64,000 nt of DNA from Candidatus Flexifilum breve (GTDB lineage Bacteria > Chloroflexota > Anaerolineae > Aggregatilineales > Phototrophicaceae): NCBI GenBank assembly GCA_016717205.1, contig JADKGC010000001.1:1178001-1242000 (forward strand), written 5' to 3'. A program made the position numbers and the translations under genes. This document shows positions 1 to 7,963 of this stretch, in pieces (position 1 is the first letter of the stretch; each line of letters opens with the position of its first letter). The notes under the pieces are model-generated. The model was not told where the DNA came from. It saw nothing but the letters and a program-made list of their open reading frames with translations, and did no database searches.

Positions 1-814
1 CGGAGGTGAACAAACGCAATCGATACTGGGCTTCCGCGCCGTACAGCGTGATCCCGTCATTCGGCATGTTCGCATTAAGGAACTGCACGCCGCCCTCGCC
101 CTCCGCCGAAATGCGATTGAGCTTCGCGCCGACCAGATACGGCCCGGACTCATACGGTGACAGGGTCGACTCTTTGAACAGCCCGACCGCGGTGACCAAA
201 CCGCTCGGCGCGACCAGCGTGAGCGGCGTCGCATCCGCCACTACGTCGACGCGCACCGCGTATTCCGCGCCCGCTTCACCGTTGATCAAGCGGTTGCCAA
301 ACTGCCCGAACAGCACCACCACATGCCGTTCGTTCAACTCCCAATTGGGGTAAATGCTGGCGGAGTCGGGAACGACGGTCATACCTGTGTTCAACGTGAC
401 GAGAAAGTCAGTGTGATTCACGGTGCTCGGCAGCACGGGCATGCTGAACACCACGGGTAAGCCGTCGCTGTAGCTCGTCGGCTGGTCAAACAGGTTGGTC
501 AGGTTGTCAGCCGGAGCAGACGAGGTCAATACGCTGCGCGCCGGGTCCGCGCCCGACGAGCATTCGACCGTGTTCCACGCGCCACCCGCCGCCCGCACTT
601 CCGCTTCGCCGCCGTCCACGCCGATGATATTGTCGAAGCCGTAACCCGCCGACAAAATTTCCGGCTGCGCCGACCAGATGTCCGCATTGACGATGATGTC
701 ACGGTGCAGCCGTCGGAAGAGCAAACTCGTCGGGGCGTCCTGCGCGGCGACTGCGCCTCCCATCAGCAGACTTACCGCAATCCATCCGCCGAGCCAGCGT
801 CGGGAAAACTTCAT
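1..814 (-). CDS. Exported protein of unknown function (3' end cut by window edge)
   Basis: An open frame runs from an ATG at 814 leftwards to base 1 without a stop, giving 271 residues of a longer protein. The N-terminus has a typical signal peptide: basic MKFSRRW, a hydrophobic stretch, then AVAAQ as a likely cleavage site near residue 24. The mature part is rich in Gly, Ala and Asn with alternating hydrophobic residues, as in beta-rich surface or adhesin-like proteins. I recognise no family and see no catalytic motif. Upstream of the start is a GGTGACC-like stretch, a weak ribosome site. The gene transcribes away from the MutS-like gene. Function is unknown; secretion is inferred from the signal peptide only. 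Confidence 0.75.
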   Translation of the reverse strand, partial: MKFSRRWLGGWIAVSLLMGGAVAAQDAPTSLLFRRLHRDIIVNADIWSAQPEILSAGYGFDNIIGVDGGEAEVRAAGGAWNTVECSSGADPARSVLTSSAPADNLTNLFDQPTSYSDGLPVVFSMPVLPSTVNHTDFLVTLNTGMTVVPDSASIYPNWELNERHVVVLFGQFGNRLINGEAGAEYAVRVDVVADATPLTLVAPSGLVTAVGLFKESTLSPYESGPYLVGAKLNRISAEGEGGVQFLNANMPNDGITLYGAEAQYRLRLFTS

Positions 815-1117
815 AGGGTCACCTCAATCTTGCTGCTATGTGCATAAGCCCACGACCGCATGTTAATCCTAAGGACGAGACATGTCTCGTCCCTACGAAA
901 GCGGCTTTTGTCGGGACAAGGGGGTGTTGAAAAAGGTCAGATTCCGACCCCACCCCCGGCCCCCTCCCCGAATGGGGAGGGGAGACAACCGCCCTTGCAA
1001 CGCCGCCCCTCTCCCCGCTTGCGTGGGAGAGGGGTTGGGGGTGAGGGGTTTTTCAACACCCTCATACCTTAGAACACCGACCTGTAACACGGGAGTCTGG
1101 CCGATTGTACCCGCAAA
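815..1117. repeat. Intergenic region of palindromic repeats with a 12-bp inverted-repeat boundary
   Basis: The gap holds no gene. At 873-892 is the perfect palindrome GGACGAGACATGTCTCGTCC, followed by CTAC, one of a class found many times in the window. At 923-934 GGTGTTGAAAAA is matched by its exact reverse complement at 1049-1060. Between them lie two back-to-back hairpins of the GGGGAGGGG class (about 945-983 and 1003-1047). The 138-bp unit thus looks like a small inverted-repeat element enclosing two other hairpins. Confidence 0.6.
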
Positions 1118-2851
1118 TTACGCCTCGCCGTCGATCAACTTGCGCGCTTGGAGCGCCGCCGTCAACTGCTCGTAGCTGATGCCATACTGCGCGGCGATCT
1201 CGCGGGCATAGCTCCGCCCCATCGGTGGCGACGGCACGATCTTGTAGCTGCGTTTCAGCGCCTCACCATCACCCTCGCTGACCATCACTGAGACGAGGCT
1301 GGCGACCGCGCTGTCGCCCGGCGTCTCCGCGTTGATGTTGGCACAGTCCGCCGCCAGATCGTGCAGATGCGTGGCGAAGATCGCCCGCGTGCCGAGACGC
1401 CGCATCACGCGGACGATGTCACGCGCGAGGTACAGGCTTTCGCCCGCACTCGTGCTGCTGAACGATTCGTTGAGCAGCAGCAGACTGTGTCGCGTCGCCA
1501 GCGTGAAGATCGCGTTCAGGCGGCGCGCTTCTTCGCCGAGCCGCCCGGCCTGCTGGCTGATCTTCTCGGCGACGGCGAAATGCGTGTAGATGCCATCGAC
1601 CGGGCTGAGGCGCGCGCTGGCGGCGGGCACATACAGCCCCGCCTGAAACAGCACCTGTGCCAAGCCCACGCCCTGCGAAAACACCGTTTTGCCACCCTGA
1701 TTCGGACCGGTGAGGATGAAAATGCGCCCCTCCTCACCGAACGTCACATCATTGAGCACAATACGGTCACGCAGATCAACAGTGCGACCTTCGCTGTAGA
1801 GCAGCGCGAGATTCAGGTTGTAGGCATCCTGCAGTTCGCCCACGCGCTCCGCCATCGGTGCGAGCGTCGGACGACACAGCGGCAGTCCACATGCCCGCAA
1901 GCGCTGAATCAACCGCGCCGCGCCGAGGTAGAACGCAAGGTCTTCGCGGATTTGCAGCAGAAAACCGATCTCGATCTGCATGTAGTCGCGCAGGCCCTGC
2001 ACAATCCGCTTGCTGATCTTGTCGAGGATTTGCGACAGGTCTTTGAGCAGCGGCATGAGCATCATCGTCGCCGACGCCTTCGCGCGTTCTTCTTCGGGAA
2101 AAACAATCGCGTCGAGCGTGTGCACTTCCTGCATGCCGCTTGTGCCATGCAGCGGCGCGATGCCTTCGGTCTCCGGCTTGTCGTCCCCGCGAAACAGGCG
2201 GCTCATGAACGAGGCCGAGCCTTTGTAGCGGAAGTTGTTGATCGCCAGCAGCGTCGCGCCGACCGGGGCGAGATCGCTGTTGAGGTTGACGCCAATGGTG
2301 ACGCTGTGGATGTTCTCGATTTTGGCGAGCATGCCCGGTAGTTCGCGCTTCAGCCGCCCGAACGTCTCGTCCGCTTCGATGCGCCGCGCCAGCGCGCGTA
2401 TCGCTTGCAGCCCCGCCGAATGCAGGTTGCGGTCGGCGGCGTCCAGCAGCCCGCGCAGCGTGCCGATGCAGTCAAGGTAGTTTTGCAGTTCGCCAAGTCG
2501 ATAGACCACCTGATGAATCGACGCGTCGGATTTACGCCCGAGTTCGGCGTAGCGGTCAAACGTCTGGATTTTGCCGAGCAGATCTTCCAGCCCATTCGCC
2601 AACGCCGGGTTGTGCAGAAGGTCATCCAGCACGGCTTGGCGGTACTCGATCACCGCCGGGTCGGTCGTCAAGCTGTGCAGCAGCTTGAGGATGCGCTGCG
2701 TGTGCTGCGGATGCAGGCTGAGCGCCTTCGCGATCTCCGCGAGTTCGAGGTCGGGCGCGGTGTGCCCCCAGTTGCTCGACGGCATCTCTTGATCCGGGTT
2801 GAGCCACAATAAACTGATGCGCTGGTCAAAAACATTCTCACGGGCACTCAT
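1118..2851 (-). CDS. MutS-family (domain V) ATPase
   Basis: The C-terminal half carries the MutS/ABC-type ATPase signature: Walker A GPNQGGKT near residue 382, Walker B/signature region LLLLNESFSSTSAGES near 455, and a downstream FATHLHDL His switch. The N-terminal half is helical and resembles the MutS core/lever domains. The mismatch-recognition domain (Phe-X-Glu) and the Smr nuclease tail of MutS2 are both absent, so it is probably not a mismatch-repair MutS. It belongs to the group of shorter MutS-related proteins of uncertain role. I chose the ATG at 2851 because AAAGGGACG lies upstream; a GTG at 2893 would add 14 residues but reaches into the divergent promoter region. About 577 residues. 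It is divergent from the amidohydrolase at 2932. Confidence 0.85.
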   Translation of the reverse strand: MSARENVFDQRISLLWLNPDQEMPSSNWGHTAPDLELAEIAKALSLHPQHTQRILKLLHSLTTDPAVIEYRQAVLDDLLHNPALANGLEDLLGKIQTFDRYAELGRKSDASIHQVVYRLGELQNYLDCIGTLRGLLDAADRNLHSAGLQAIRALARRIEADETFGRLKRELPGMLAKIENIHSVTIGVNLNSDLAPVGATLLAINNFRYKGSASFMSRLFRGDDKPETEGIAPLHGTSGMQEVHTLDAIVFPEEERAKASATMMLMPLLKDLSQILDKISKRIVQGLRDYMQIEIGFLLQIREDLAFYLGAARLIQRLRACGLPLCRPTLAPMAERVGELQDAYNLNLALLYSEGRTVDLRDRIVLNDVTFGEEGRIFILTGPNQGGKTVFSQGVGLAQVLFQAGLYVPAASARLSPVDGIYTHFAVAEKISQQAGRLGEEARRLNAIFTLATRHSLLLLNESFSSTSAGESLYLARDIVRVMRRLGTRAIFATHLHDLAADCANINAETPGDSAVASLVSVMVSEGDGEALKRSYKIVPSPPMGRSYAREIAAQYGISYEQLTAALQARKLIDGEA

Positions 2852-2931
2852 CCAATAACGTCCCTTTTTGAGTATTTGAGAGCCGAACATCACCCATTGT
2901 ACAATCTCCGGCGCACACAGGGGGCAGAGCC

Positions 2932-4551
2932 ATGCATGACATCGTGATTCGCGGCGGGACGATCTATGACGGGAGCGGCAGCGCGCCGTTCGTTGGGGAC
3001 ATTGGCATTGACGGGCAGGCGATCACCGCCATCGGCGCACCGGGCACATTGAGCGGCCAGCAGGTCATCAACGCGGACGGGCTGGCGGTTGCGCCCGGCT
3101 TCATCAACATGCTGAGCTGGGCAGTTGAATCGCTGATTGAGGATGGCCGTTCGCAGGGCAATTTGCGGCAGGGCGTAACGCTTGAAGTGTTGGGCGAAGG
3201 TTTCTCGATGGGGCCGCTCAGCGACGCGATGAAAGCGGCAGGCACGCGCGGCATTCTCGGCAACAACGACATTCAGTATGAGGTCGATTGGACGACGCTC
3301 GGCGAATATCTGGAATCGCTGGTGCGGCGCGGCGTCTCGACCAATGTTGCCTCGTTCGTCGGCACGTCGACGCTGCGCATTCACGCGCTTGGCTATGAGG
3401 ATCGCCCGCCGACGCCCGCCGAACTCGAAGACATGCAGGAACTGGCGGCGCAGGCCATGCGCGAAGGCGCGGTCGGCCTGTCCTCCGCACTGATCTATCC
3501 GCCCGCCGCCTATGCCAGCACCGAAGAACTGATCGCGCTGGCGAAAGTCGTGTCGCAGTACGGCGGCCTGTACATTTCGCATCTGCGCAGCGAAGGCGAT
3601 CATTTCCTCGAAGCGCTCGAAGAGCTGATCACGATCTCGCGCGAAGCCAACATCCGCGCGGAGATCTATCACCTGAAGGCGGCGGGGCGCAAAAACTGGG
3701 GCAAGATGGCGCAGGTGATCGAGCGCGTGGAACAGGCGCGGCGCGACGGCATGGAGATCACCGCGGACATGTATATGTATCCCGCGGGCGGCACGGGCTT
3801 AAACGCGATCATTCCGCCGTGGGCGCACGATGGCGGCGACGCGGCGCTGCTCGCCCGCCTGCGCGACCCGGAAACGCGCGCCCGCGTCAAACAGGGCATC
3901 CTCGAAGATTTGAGCTGGGAAAACATGTATCTGGAAGCCGACGGGCCAGACAAGATTCTGCTGGCGGGCTTCACCACTGAGGCGCTCAAGCCGCTGACCG
4001 GGAAGACATTGGCAGAAGTCGCGGCAATGCGCGGCACGGATCCCATCGAGACCGCCTTCGATCTGCTCATCGAAGACGGCGGGCGCATTTTCACCATGTA
4101 CTTCACCATGTCGGAAGACAACATCCGGCGGCAGGTGCAGCTCCCGTGGGTGAGCTTCTGCTCAGACGCCGAGTCGATGTCGCCCGAGGGCGTGTTCCTC
4201 AAGTCGAACCCTCATCCGCGCGCCTACGGTAACTTCGCGCGCCTGCTGGGTCACTATGTGCGCGACGAGGGCTTAGTCCCGCTGCCGGAAGCGATCCGCC
4301 GCCTGACCAGCTTCCCCGCGAGTGTGCTACGCCTGCAAAAGCGCGGTTCGCTGCAGGTCGGCAACTTCGCCGATATTGCGATTTTCGACGCTGCGACCGT
4401 ACGCGACCACGCCACCTTCGCCGCGCCGCACCAGTTCGCCGAAGGCATGGTGCATGTGCTGGTCAACGGCACACCCGTGATTCGCGATGGCGAACACACC
4501 GACGCCAAGCCGGGTCAGGTCGTGCGCGGACCGGGCTGGATGAAGGACTAA
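2932..4551 (+). CDS. D-aminoacylase-like amidohydrolase (N-acyl-D-amino-acid deacylase family)
   Basis: 539 residues. The start IVIRGGTIYDGSG, the segment YISHLRSEGDHF, the downstream IYHLKAAG and the CSDAE motif fit the D-aminoacylase branch of the amidohydrolase superfamily, which removes acyl groups from N-acyl-D-amino acids. Canonical members have a His-X-His metal motif after strand 1 (PGFID-x-H-x-H) and a bridging Cys in a GVTT-x-VVGNCG segment. Here those positions read PGFINMLSWA and GVTLEVLGEG, so both are missing while the later His, His and Asp are kept. The protein therefore belongs to a divergent subgroup that probably binds one metal or has another substrate. A GGGGGCAG ribosome site precedes the ATG. 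No signal peptide. The substrate is unknown. Confidence 0.8.
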   Translation: MHDIVIRGGTIYDGSGSAPFVGDIGIDGQAITAIGAPGTLSGQQVINADGLAVAPGFINMLSWAVESLIEDGRSQGNLRQGVTLEVLGEGFSMGPLSDAMKAAGTRGILGNNDIQYEVDWTTLGEYLESLVRRGVSTNVASFVGTSTLRIHALGYEDRPPTPAELEDMQELAAQAMREGAVGLSSALIYPPAAYASTEELIALAKVVSQYGGLYISHLRSEGDHFLEALEELITISREANIRAEIYHLKAAGRKNWGKMAQVIERVEQARRDGMEITADMYMYPAGGTGLNAIIPPWAHDGGDAALLARLRDPETRARVKQGILEDLSWENMYLEADGPDKILLAGFTTEALKPLTGKTLAEVAAMRGTDPIETAFDLLIEDGGRIFTMYFTMSEDNIRRQVQLPWVSFCSDAESMSPEGVFLKSNPHPRAYGNFARLLGHYVRDEGLVPLPEAIRRLTSFPASVLRLQKRGSLQVGNFADIAIFDAATVRDHATFAAPHQFAEGMVHVLVNGTPVIRDGEHTDAKPGQVVRGPGWMKD

Positions 4552-4819
4552 CCTCACCTCGCAAAGCCATGTGTCTTGTAGGGCGCACATGAGGGTTAAG
4601 GGGGGCCCAACCGGTTGGCCTGTCTGTCTCCCCAGGAGGGCGGGGGTGGGGTCGGAAGCGACGGACGCGATGTACCGCGTCCCTACAACAAACAACCTCA
4701 CCCTGCTGGCTGCGCCAGCCATCCCTCTCCGTAGGGAGAGGGACACGAACTGCCTCACCTTTACCCCTCGCCCTCTGGAGAGGGGCAGTTGAGCGCAGCG
4801 AAACGGGATGAGGTTAGCT
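4552..4819. repeat. Palindromic repeats between convergent genes
   Basis: No gene is seen. The stretch contains a GGACGCGATGTACCGCGTCC palindrome (4663-4682, followed by CTAC) and partial copies of the GAGAGGG-type hairpin (about 4725-4815). These could act as transcription stops for both flanking genes, which converge here. Confidence 0.5.
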
Positions 4820-5599
4820 CTACAGAAACTTCGGCAGATAGAAACTCAGCAGCGCGATCTCGCTTTCGGCGCGGATCGTCGCCACGTTGAGGTCGGGTGT
4901 CGCGAGAATCACATCGTATTGCTTGAGCGGCGTTGTCTGCCCGTCATAGCTGACCGTGCCTGCCCCGTCCGTCACATATAGAAACAGATCTTCCCACGCG
5001 CGCGGCTTCTCGACCGTCGTGCTGCCGTTTGCCGGGACGAGCGCCGCCGTCAGCCGCGCGTCGACATGCGAATCCATGAGCGCATCATCGCCGATCAGAC
5101 TGTAGACCGTCGCGTCGCCGACGGTGCGCGTAGGTAGTTCCCCGCGCTTCAACTGCTGGTAATGCGGCGGAAGCCCGCGATGCTGACGGTCAGCGATGAA
5201 CCAGATCTGGATCACGCGGGCGGGCGCATCGAACGGATTCAACTCCTGATGTTCGATGTAGTCGCCGGAGAACATGCGCTGAATATCGCCCGTTTCGAGA
5301 ATCCCTTTGCCGCCCGTGCTGTCCTCGTGATACACCTGCCCTTCGAGCATCCACGTGTAGATCTCGAGCCCGCGGTGCGGATGCCACGTGAAACCGTTTT
5401 GCGGCGCGATCTGTGTCATGTGCGCGGTGAGCATGCCGCTCAGGCGCTGGAGCGGACTCCATCCGCCGACCGCGAAATGTGAATGCAGCCAATGCACCGG
5501 GTGCATGGTCGGGAAGGCATCGGCGGGAAAATGCTGAAACGGCGCGTCGGTCAGGAACCCCGGCTTAATTTCGGTTTCTTGCAGCGCAAAACGCATCAT
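4820..5599 (-). CDS. Pirin family protein
   Basis: About 259 residues of double-cupin pirin. The N-terminal cupin shows the pirin hallmark HPHRGLEIYTWMLEG (His-X-His-X8-Glu region, metal ligands), followed by DIQRMFSGDYIEHQELNP. The C-terminal cupin is more degenerate. Bacterial pirins bind Fe(II)/Fe(III) and some act as quercetin dioxygenases or redox sensors; which applies here cannot be told. I chose the ATG at 5599 (a second ATG follows at 5596) because the purine-rich AGGCAG precedes it and the upstream 20 residues of the longer frame look like leader sequence overlapping the operator at 5622-5635. It stands alone, divergent from the DUF5996 gene. Confidence 0.85.
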   Translation of the reverse strand: MMRFALQETEIKPGFLTDAPFQHFPADAFPTMHPVHWLHSHFAVGGWSPLQRLSGMLTAHMTQIAPQNGFTWHPHRGLEIYTWMLEGQVYHEDSTGGKGILETGDIQRMFSGDYIEHQELNPFDAPARVIQIWFIADRQHRGLPPHYQQLKRGELPTRTVGDATVYSLIGDDALMDSHVDARLTAALVPANGSTTVEKPRAWEDLFLYVTDGAGTVSYDGQTTPLKQYDVILATPDLNVATIRAESEIALLSFYLPKFL

Positions 5600-5621
5600 C
5601 TGCCTATACTCCACAATAAAA

Positions 5622-5642
5622 CGGACTACAGTCCGATTATAA
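5622..5642 (-). promoter_or_regulatory. Candidate promoter -10 and palindromic operator of the pirin gene
   Basis: CGGACT-AC-AGTCCG (5622-5635) is a perfect 6-bp inverted repeat with a 2-bp centre. On the minus strand a TATAAT hexamer (5641-5636) sits directly upstream of it, so the palindrome would overlap the transcription start. That is the usual place for a repressor site. No clean -35 box at 17 bp is present. The regulator is unknown. Confidence 0.4.
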
Positions 5643-5721
5643 CATAATCCGTCAAGCACGCATCCGTTTGACAGCCATCGCGCTTCCCTCTACGATAGCG
5701 TAAATTGATGAGGACACCCTA

Positions 5722-6570
5722 ATGCTGCCAGCTCTCGACCACGCAGGCGACACAATCCGCGCGCTGCAAAAAGCCAATGTTCTGTTGAGCTATCTCCGCT
5801 ACTATCTGCTGCCGCATGACCCAAACTACACCGAATGGGGCACACGCGTCGTCTTGAACGGCACTTCGAGCGATACCTTGCCCGGTGGGTCACAAGTCAG
5901 CCTAGATTTTGTAGATCTGCGTGTCATTGTGTGTCAGCCGAACGGCGACGAGGTGACGATTTCGCTGCATGAACATACCCAGCGCTCGCTGTTTGCCGCG
6001 ATCCTCGCCGAGCTGCGCAAAAACGAACTGGCAGACGTGCTCACGGGTAACGGCGATCTGGTCGAGCAGATGATTGCAGCACTCGCGGTGAAAAAACCCT
6101 CCATTGCTGAGAAGCATGATGAAATTACGGGAACAGAACCGCTGCATATCGACCTTGAGGCGGCGCGCGCCTACAATGCTGCGCTCTACAGCATCTTCAC
6201 GGGGATCGCCCGCTTCAAGGCGAGTCGCGTCAACGGCAAGACGACGCCGGCAGTTGTGTTTGGGGAGCACTTCGACCTCTCCACGCTGATCTTCCCGGGT
6301 GCAGAAGCGACCGAACAGGCGGCGCACATCAACATCGGGTTTGCGCCATACAGCACGGGGATCGATTTCCCATATCTCTACGCTTACGCCTACCCGATGA
6401 AACCGAACTACACGCCGCCAAGTCTACCTGCCCCTGCTTATTGGCACACCAAAGGCTGGACCGGGATCGTGCTGCCGTATACGGCGATTGCCGCGCTGTC
6501 GCGTCCTGAGCAGTACGTCGAGTGCATGTGCGACCAGTTCTACTCGGCGCTGCTGCCGCTGCTTCCGTAG
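5722..6570 (+). CDS. DUF5996 family protein
   Basis: 282 residues. The pattern of a central FPGAEATEQAAHINIGFAP stretch, aromatic FPYLYAYAYP and the C-terminal AYWHTKGWTGIVLPY matches the DUF5996 family, whose function is not known. There is no signal peptide or membrane segment, so it is probably cytoplasmic. The ATG at 5722 follows TGAGGACA, a fair ribosome site. The gene is single, divergent from pirin, and followed by a palindromic hairpin at 6593-6618 that could stop transcription. Confidence 0.7.
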   Translation: MLPALDHAGDTIRALQKANVLLSYLRYYLLPHDPNYTEWGTRVVLNGTSSDTLPGGSQVSLDFVDLRVIVCQPNGDEVTISLHEHTQRSLFAAILAELRKNELADVLTGNGDLVEQMIAALAVKKPSIAEKHDEITGTEPLHIDLEAARAYNAALYSIFTGIARFKASRVNGKTTPAVVFGEHFDLSTLIFPGAEATEQAAHINIGFAPYSTGIDFPYLYAYAYPMKPNYTPPSLPAPAYWHTKGWTGIVLPYTAIAALSRPEQYVECMCDQFYSALLPLLP

Positions 6571-6592
6571 TTGCAATCAACGTCTCTTCTTG

Positions 6593-6635
6593 CTCCCCTC
6601 CCCGAATTCGGGGAGGGGACGGGGGTGGGGTCGAT
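6593..6635. repeat. GGGGAGGGG-class palindromic repeat
   Basis: CTCCCCTCCCCG (6593-6604) pairs with CGGGGAGGGG (6609-6618) around an AATT centre, followed by the usual GGGGGTGGGG tail. Same family as the repeats at 945-1047, 10969-11066, 13541-13635 and 19768-19810. Confidence 0.6.
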
Positions 6636-6679
6636 CCTTTAGATGATTTACCCAATTCAATTTCGTATGATCTATCTGA

Positions 6680-6708
6680 TTGAAATGATTCCTATTATCC
6701 CGTAATCT
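6680..6708 (+). promoter_or_regulatory. Predicted sigma-70-type promoter of the lysine operon
   Basis: TTGAAA (6680-6685) and TAATCT (6703-6708) are separated by 17 bp in an AT-rich stretch that contrasts with the GC-rich surroundings. Transcription would start near 6715, just before the leader peptide at 6738. Confidence 0.55.
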
Positions 6709-6737
6709 TATACGCGGACACAAAACTAAGGTCAATC

Positions 6738-6803
6738 ATGCTCGTGCAAAACGTACTCAGCCTGAAAAAAGCGAAAGAAAACCCAACCCAACGACACCGT
6801 TAG
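6738..6803 (+). CDS. Candidate leader peptide of the lysine operon (21 residues)
   Basis: ATG at 6738 follows AAGG at a good distance and opens a 21-codon frame ending with TAG at 6801-6803. Codons 10-13 read Lys-Lys-Ala-Lys (AAA AAA GCG AAA, 6765-6776), and the peptide ends Arg-His-Arg. The frame stops just before a hairpin system ending in a terminator (6851-6875). This is the layout of amino-acid-sensing leader peptides. No similarity to a known leader was checked. See the attenuator entry. Confidence 0.6.
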   Translation: MLVQNVLSLKKAKENPTQRHR

Positions 6804-6876
6804 GGATTTTTCGCTTGATTGAGTACTGAAACAGTCCACTGTCAAATCGAAGCCGCCCAACGGGGCGGCTTTTTTG
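6769..6876 (+). promoter_or_regulatory. Predicted transcription attenuator upstream of lysW
   Basis: Four segments can be read. Segment 1, AAGCGAAA (6769-6776), covers the Lys codons 11-13. Segment 2, TTTCGCTT (6809-6816), is its exact complement. Segment 3, TCAAATCGAA (6842-6851), can pair with TTCGCTTGA (6810-6818), the same region as segment 2, with a small internal loop. Segments 3/4 contain the terminator AGCCGCCC-AACG-GGGCGGCT (6851-6870) plus a T run to 6875. A ribosome stalled at the Lys codons would block 1:2 and allow 2:3, disfavouring the terminator. A ribosome that reaches the stop would cover segment 2 and let the terminator form. The logic matches trp-type attenuation, here tuned to charged tRNA-Lys. 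Confidence 0.6.
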
Positions 6877-6905
6877 TTGTGAAGTGCCAGAGGAGAAACA
6901 CAAAT

Positions 6906-7079
6906 ATGTCCCGTACCGCTATCTGCCCTGAATGTGAAGCCGAACTCGCGCTCGCTGCGAACATCATGCAAAACGAACTGATCGCCTGCCCGGACTGCGG
7001 CGCGGATCTCGAAGTGCTCAGCCTCGACCCGGTCGAAGTTGCACTCGCACCCGAAGTCGAAGAAGACTGGGGCGAATAG
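6906..7079 (+). CDS. lysW: LysW amino-group carrier protein
   Basis: 57 residues with a zinc ribbon (CPECE near the start and CPDCG in the middle) and the diagnostic C-terminal EDWGE. LysW is the carrier onto whose terminal Glu gamma-carboxyl the alpha-amino group of 2-aminoadipate (or glutamate) is ligated. It stays attached through phosphorylation, reduction, transamination and release. The ATG at 6906 is chosen because AGGAG lies at 6891-6895; upstream in-frame codons belong to the attenuator. It heads the operon and is followed after 2 nt by lysX. Confidence 0.95.
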   Translation: MSRTAICPECEAELALAANIMQNELIACPDCGADLEVLSLDPVEVALAPEVEEDWGE

Positions 7080-7081
7080 TC

Positions 7082-7963
7082 ATGCGGATTGCCATCCTCG
7101 TCACGCACATTCGACCGGAAGAAAAGCTACTCATCAGCGCGTTTCAGGCGCAGGGCGTCGAACCGGATGTCATCCTCGACCGCGACCTGCACTTCGACAT
7201 CAACCGGGGCGCGGAGCAACTAGCGCCCAACGGCGTCGCGTGGAATGAATACGCGCTCGTCATGGAACGCTGCATCAGCACGTCGCGCGGGTTGTATGCC
7301 GCCGCCATTCTGAACGCATGGGGCATCCCGACGATCAACCGCTATGCGACCGCGACCGTGTGCGCCGACAAGCTCATGACCAGCCTCGTGCTGGCGCAGG
7401 CCGGTGTGCCGCAGCCGCAGACGCGCCTGAGCTTCACGCCGGAGACGGCGATCACCAGCATCGAAAGCCTCGGCTACCCCGCCGTGCTCAAGCCCGTGAC
7501 CGGCTCATGGGGGCGCCTCCTCGCCCGCGTCACCGACCGCTGGAGCGCCGAAGCCATCCTCGAACACCGTGAGACGCTGGGCGACTATCAGCAGCACCTC
7601 TACTACGTGCAGGAATACGTCAACAAGCCGGGACGCGACATCCGCGCGTTTGTCGTCGGCAACCGCACCATCTGCGCCATTTACCGCTCGTCACCGCACT
7701 GGATCACCAACACGGCGCGCGGCGGTCAGGCCAGCAACTGCCCAGTCACACCGGAAATCGACGCCATTTGCCAGCAGGCAGCGGCGGCGGTCGGCGGCGG
7801 CGTACTGGCGCTCGACCTGTTCGAGACGCCCGAAGGCGGCCTGCTCGTCAACGAAATCAATCACACGATGGAATTCCGCAACAGCAGCGCTCCGACCGGC
7901 GTCGATATTGCCGCCGAAGTCGTGCGCTACGCGCTCGAACAGGCGCAGGCGGTGACCGCATGA
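7082..7963 (+). CDS. lysX: LysX: LysW-aminoadipate ligase (ATP-grasp)
   Basis: 293 residues with the RimK/LysX ATP-grasp fold. Seen are YPAVLKPVTGSWGR in the ATP-binding subdomain, YVQEYVNKPGRDIRAFVVG, and the C-terminal metal/ATP loop LLVNEINHTMEFRNS typical of LysX. It activates the C-terminal Glu of LysW with ATP and joins it to the amino group of 2-aminoadipate. The stop overlaps the lysY start (ATGA at 7960-7963), which indicates translational coupling. Some Thermus- and Sulfolobus-type enzymes also accept glutamate for arginine synthesis; this cannot be decided from the sequence alone. Confidence 0.93.
   Translation: MRIAILVTHIRPEEKLLISAFQAQGVEPDVILDRDLHFDINRGAEQLAPNGVAWNEYALVMERCISTSRGLYAAAILNAWGIPTINRYATATVCADKLMTSLVLAQAGVPQPQTRLSFTPETAITSIESLGYPAVLKPVTGSWGRLLARVTDRWSAEAILEHRETLGDYQQHLYYVQEYVNKPGRDIRAFVVGNRTICAIYRSSPHWITNTARGGQASNCPVTPEIDAICQQAAAAVGGGVLALDLFETPEGGLLVNEINHTMEFRNSSAPTGVDIAAEVVRYALEQAQAVTA

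Noticed and set aside
1361..2341. Plus-strand frame of 326 codons over the MutS-like gene
   Set aside because: Antisense shadow; the opposite strand has intact Walker motifs.
2851..2893. GTG start at 2893 for the MutS-like protein
   Set aside because: It would lie in the short divergent promoter region; ATG 2851 has a better ribosome site.
5636..5655. TTGAC box (minus strand, 5655-5651) as -35 of the pirin promoter
   Set aside because: Only about 8 to 9 bp separate it from TATAAT, too short for a sigma-70 promoter.
6715..6905. Lysine riboswitch (L box) before lysW
   Set aside because: The leader is only about 190 nt including the terminator and shows none of the five-helix junction sequence of the lysine riboswitch; the leader-peptide model explains it better.
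7768..7960. 64-residue N-terminal extension of LysY
   Set aside because: It overlaps the conserved C-terminus of LysX in another frame; the ATGA overlap start at 7960 gives a normal ArgC-type N-terminus.
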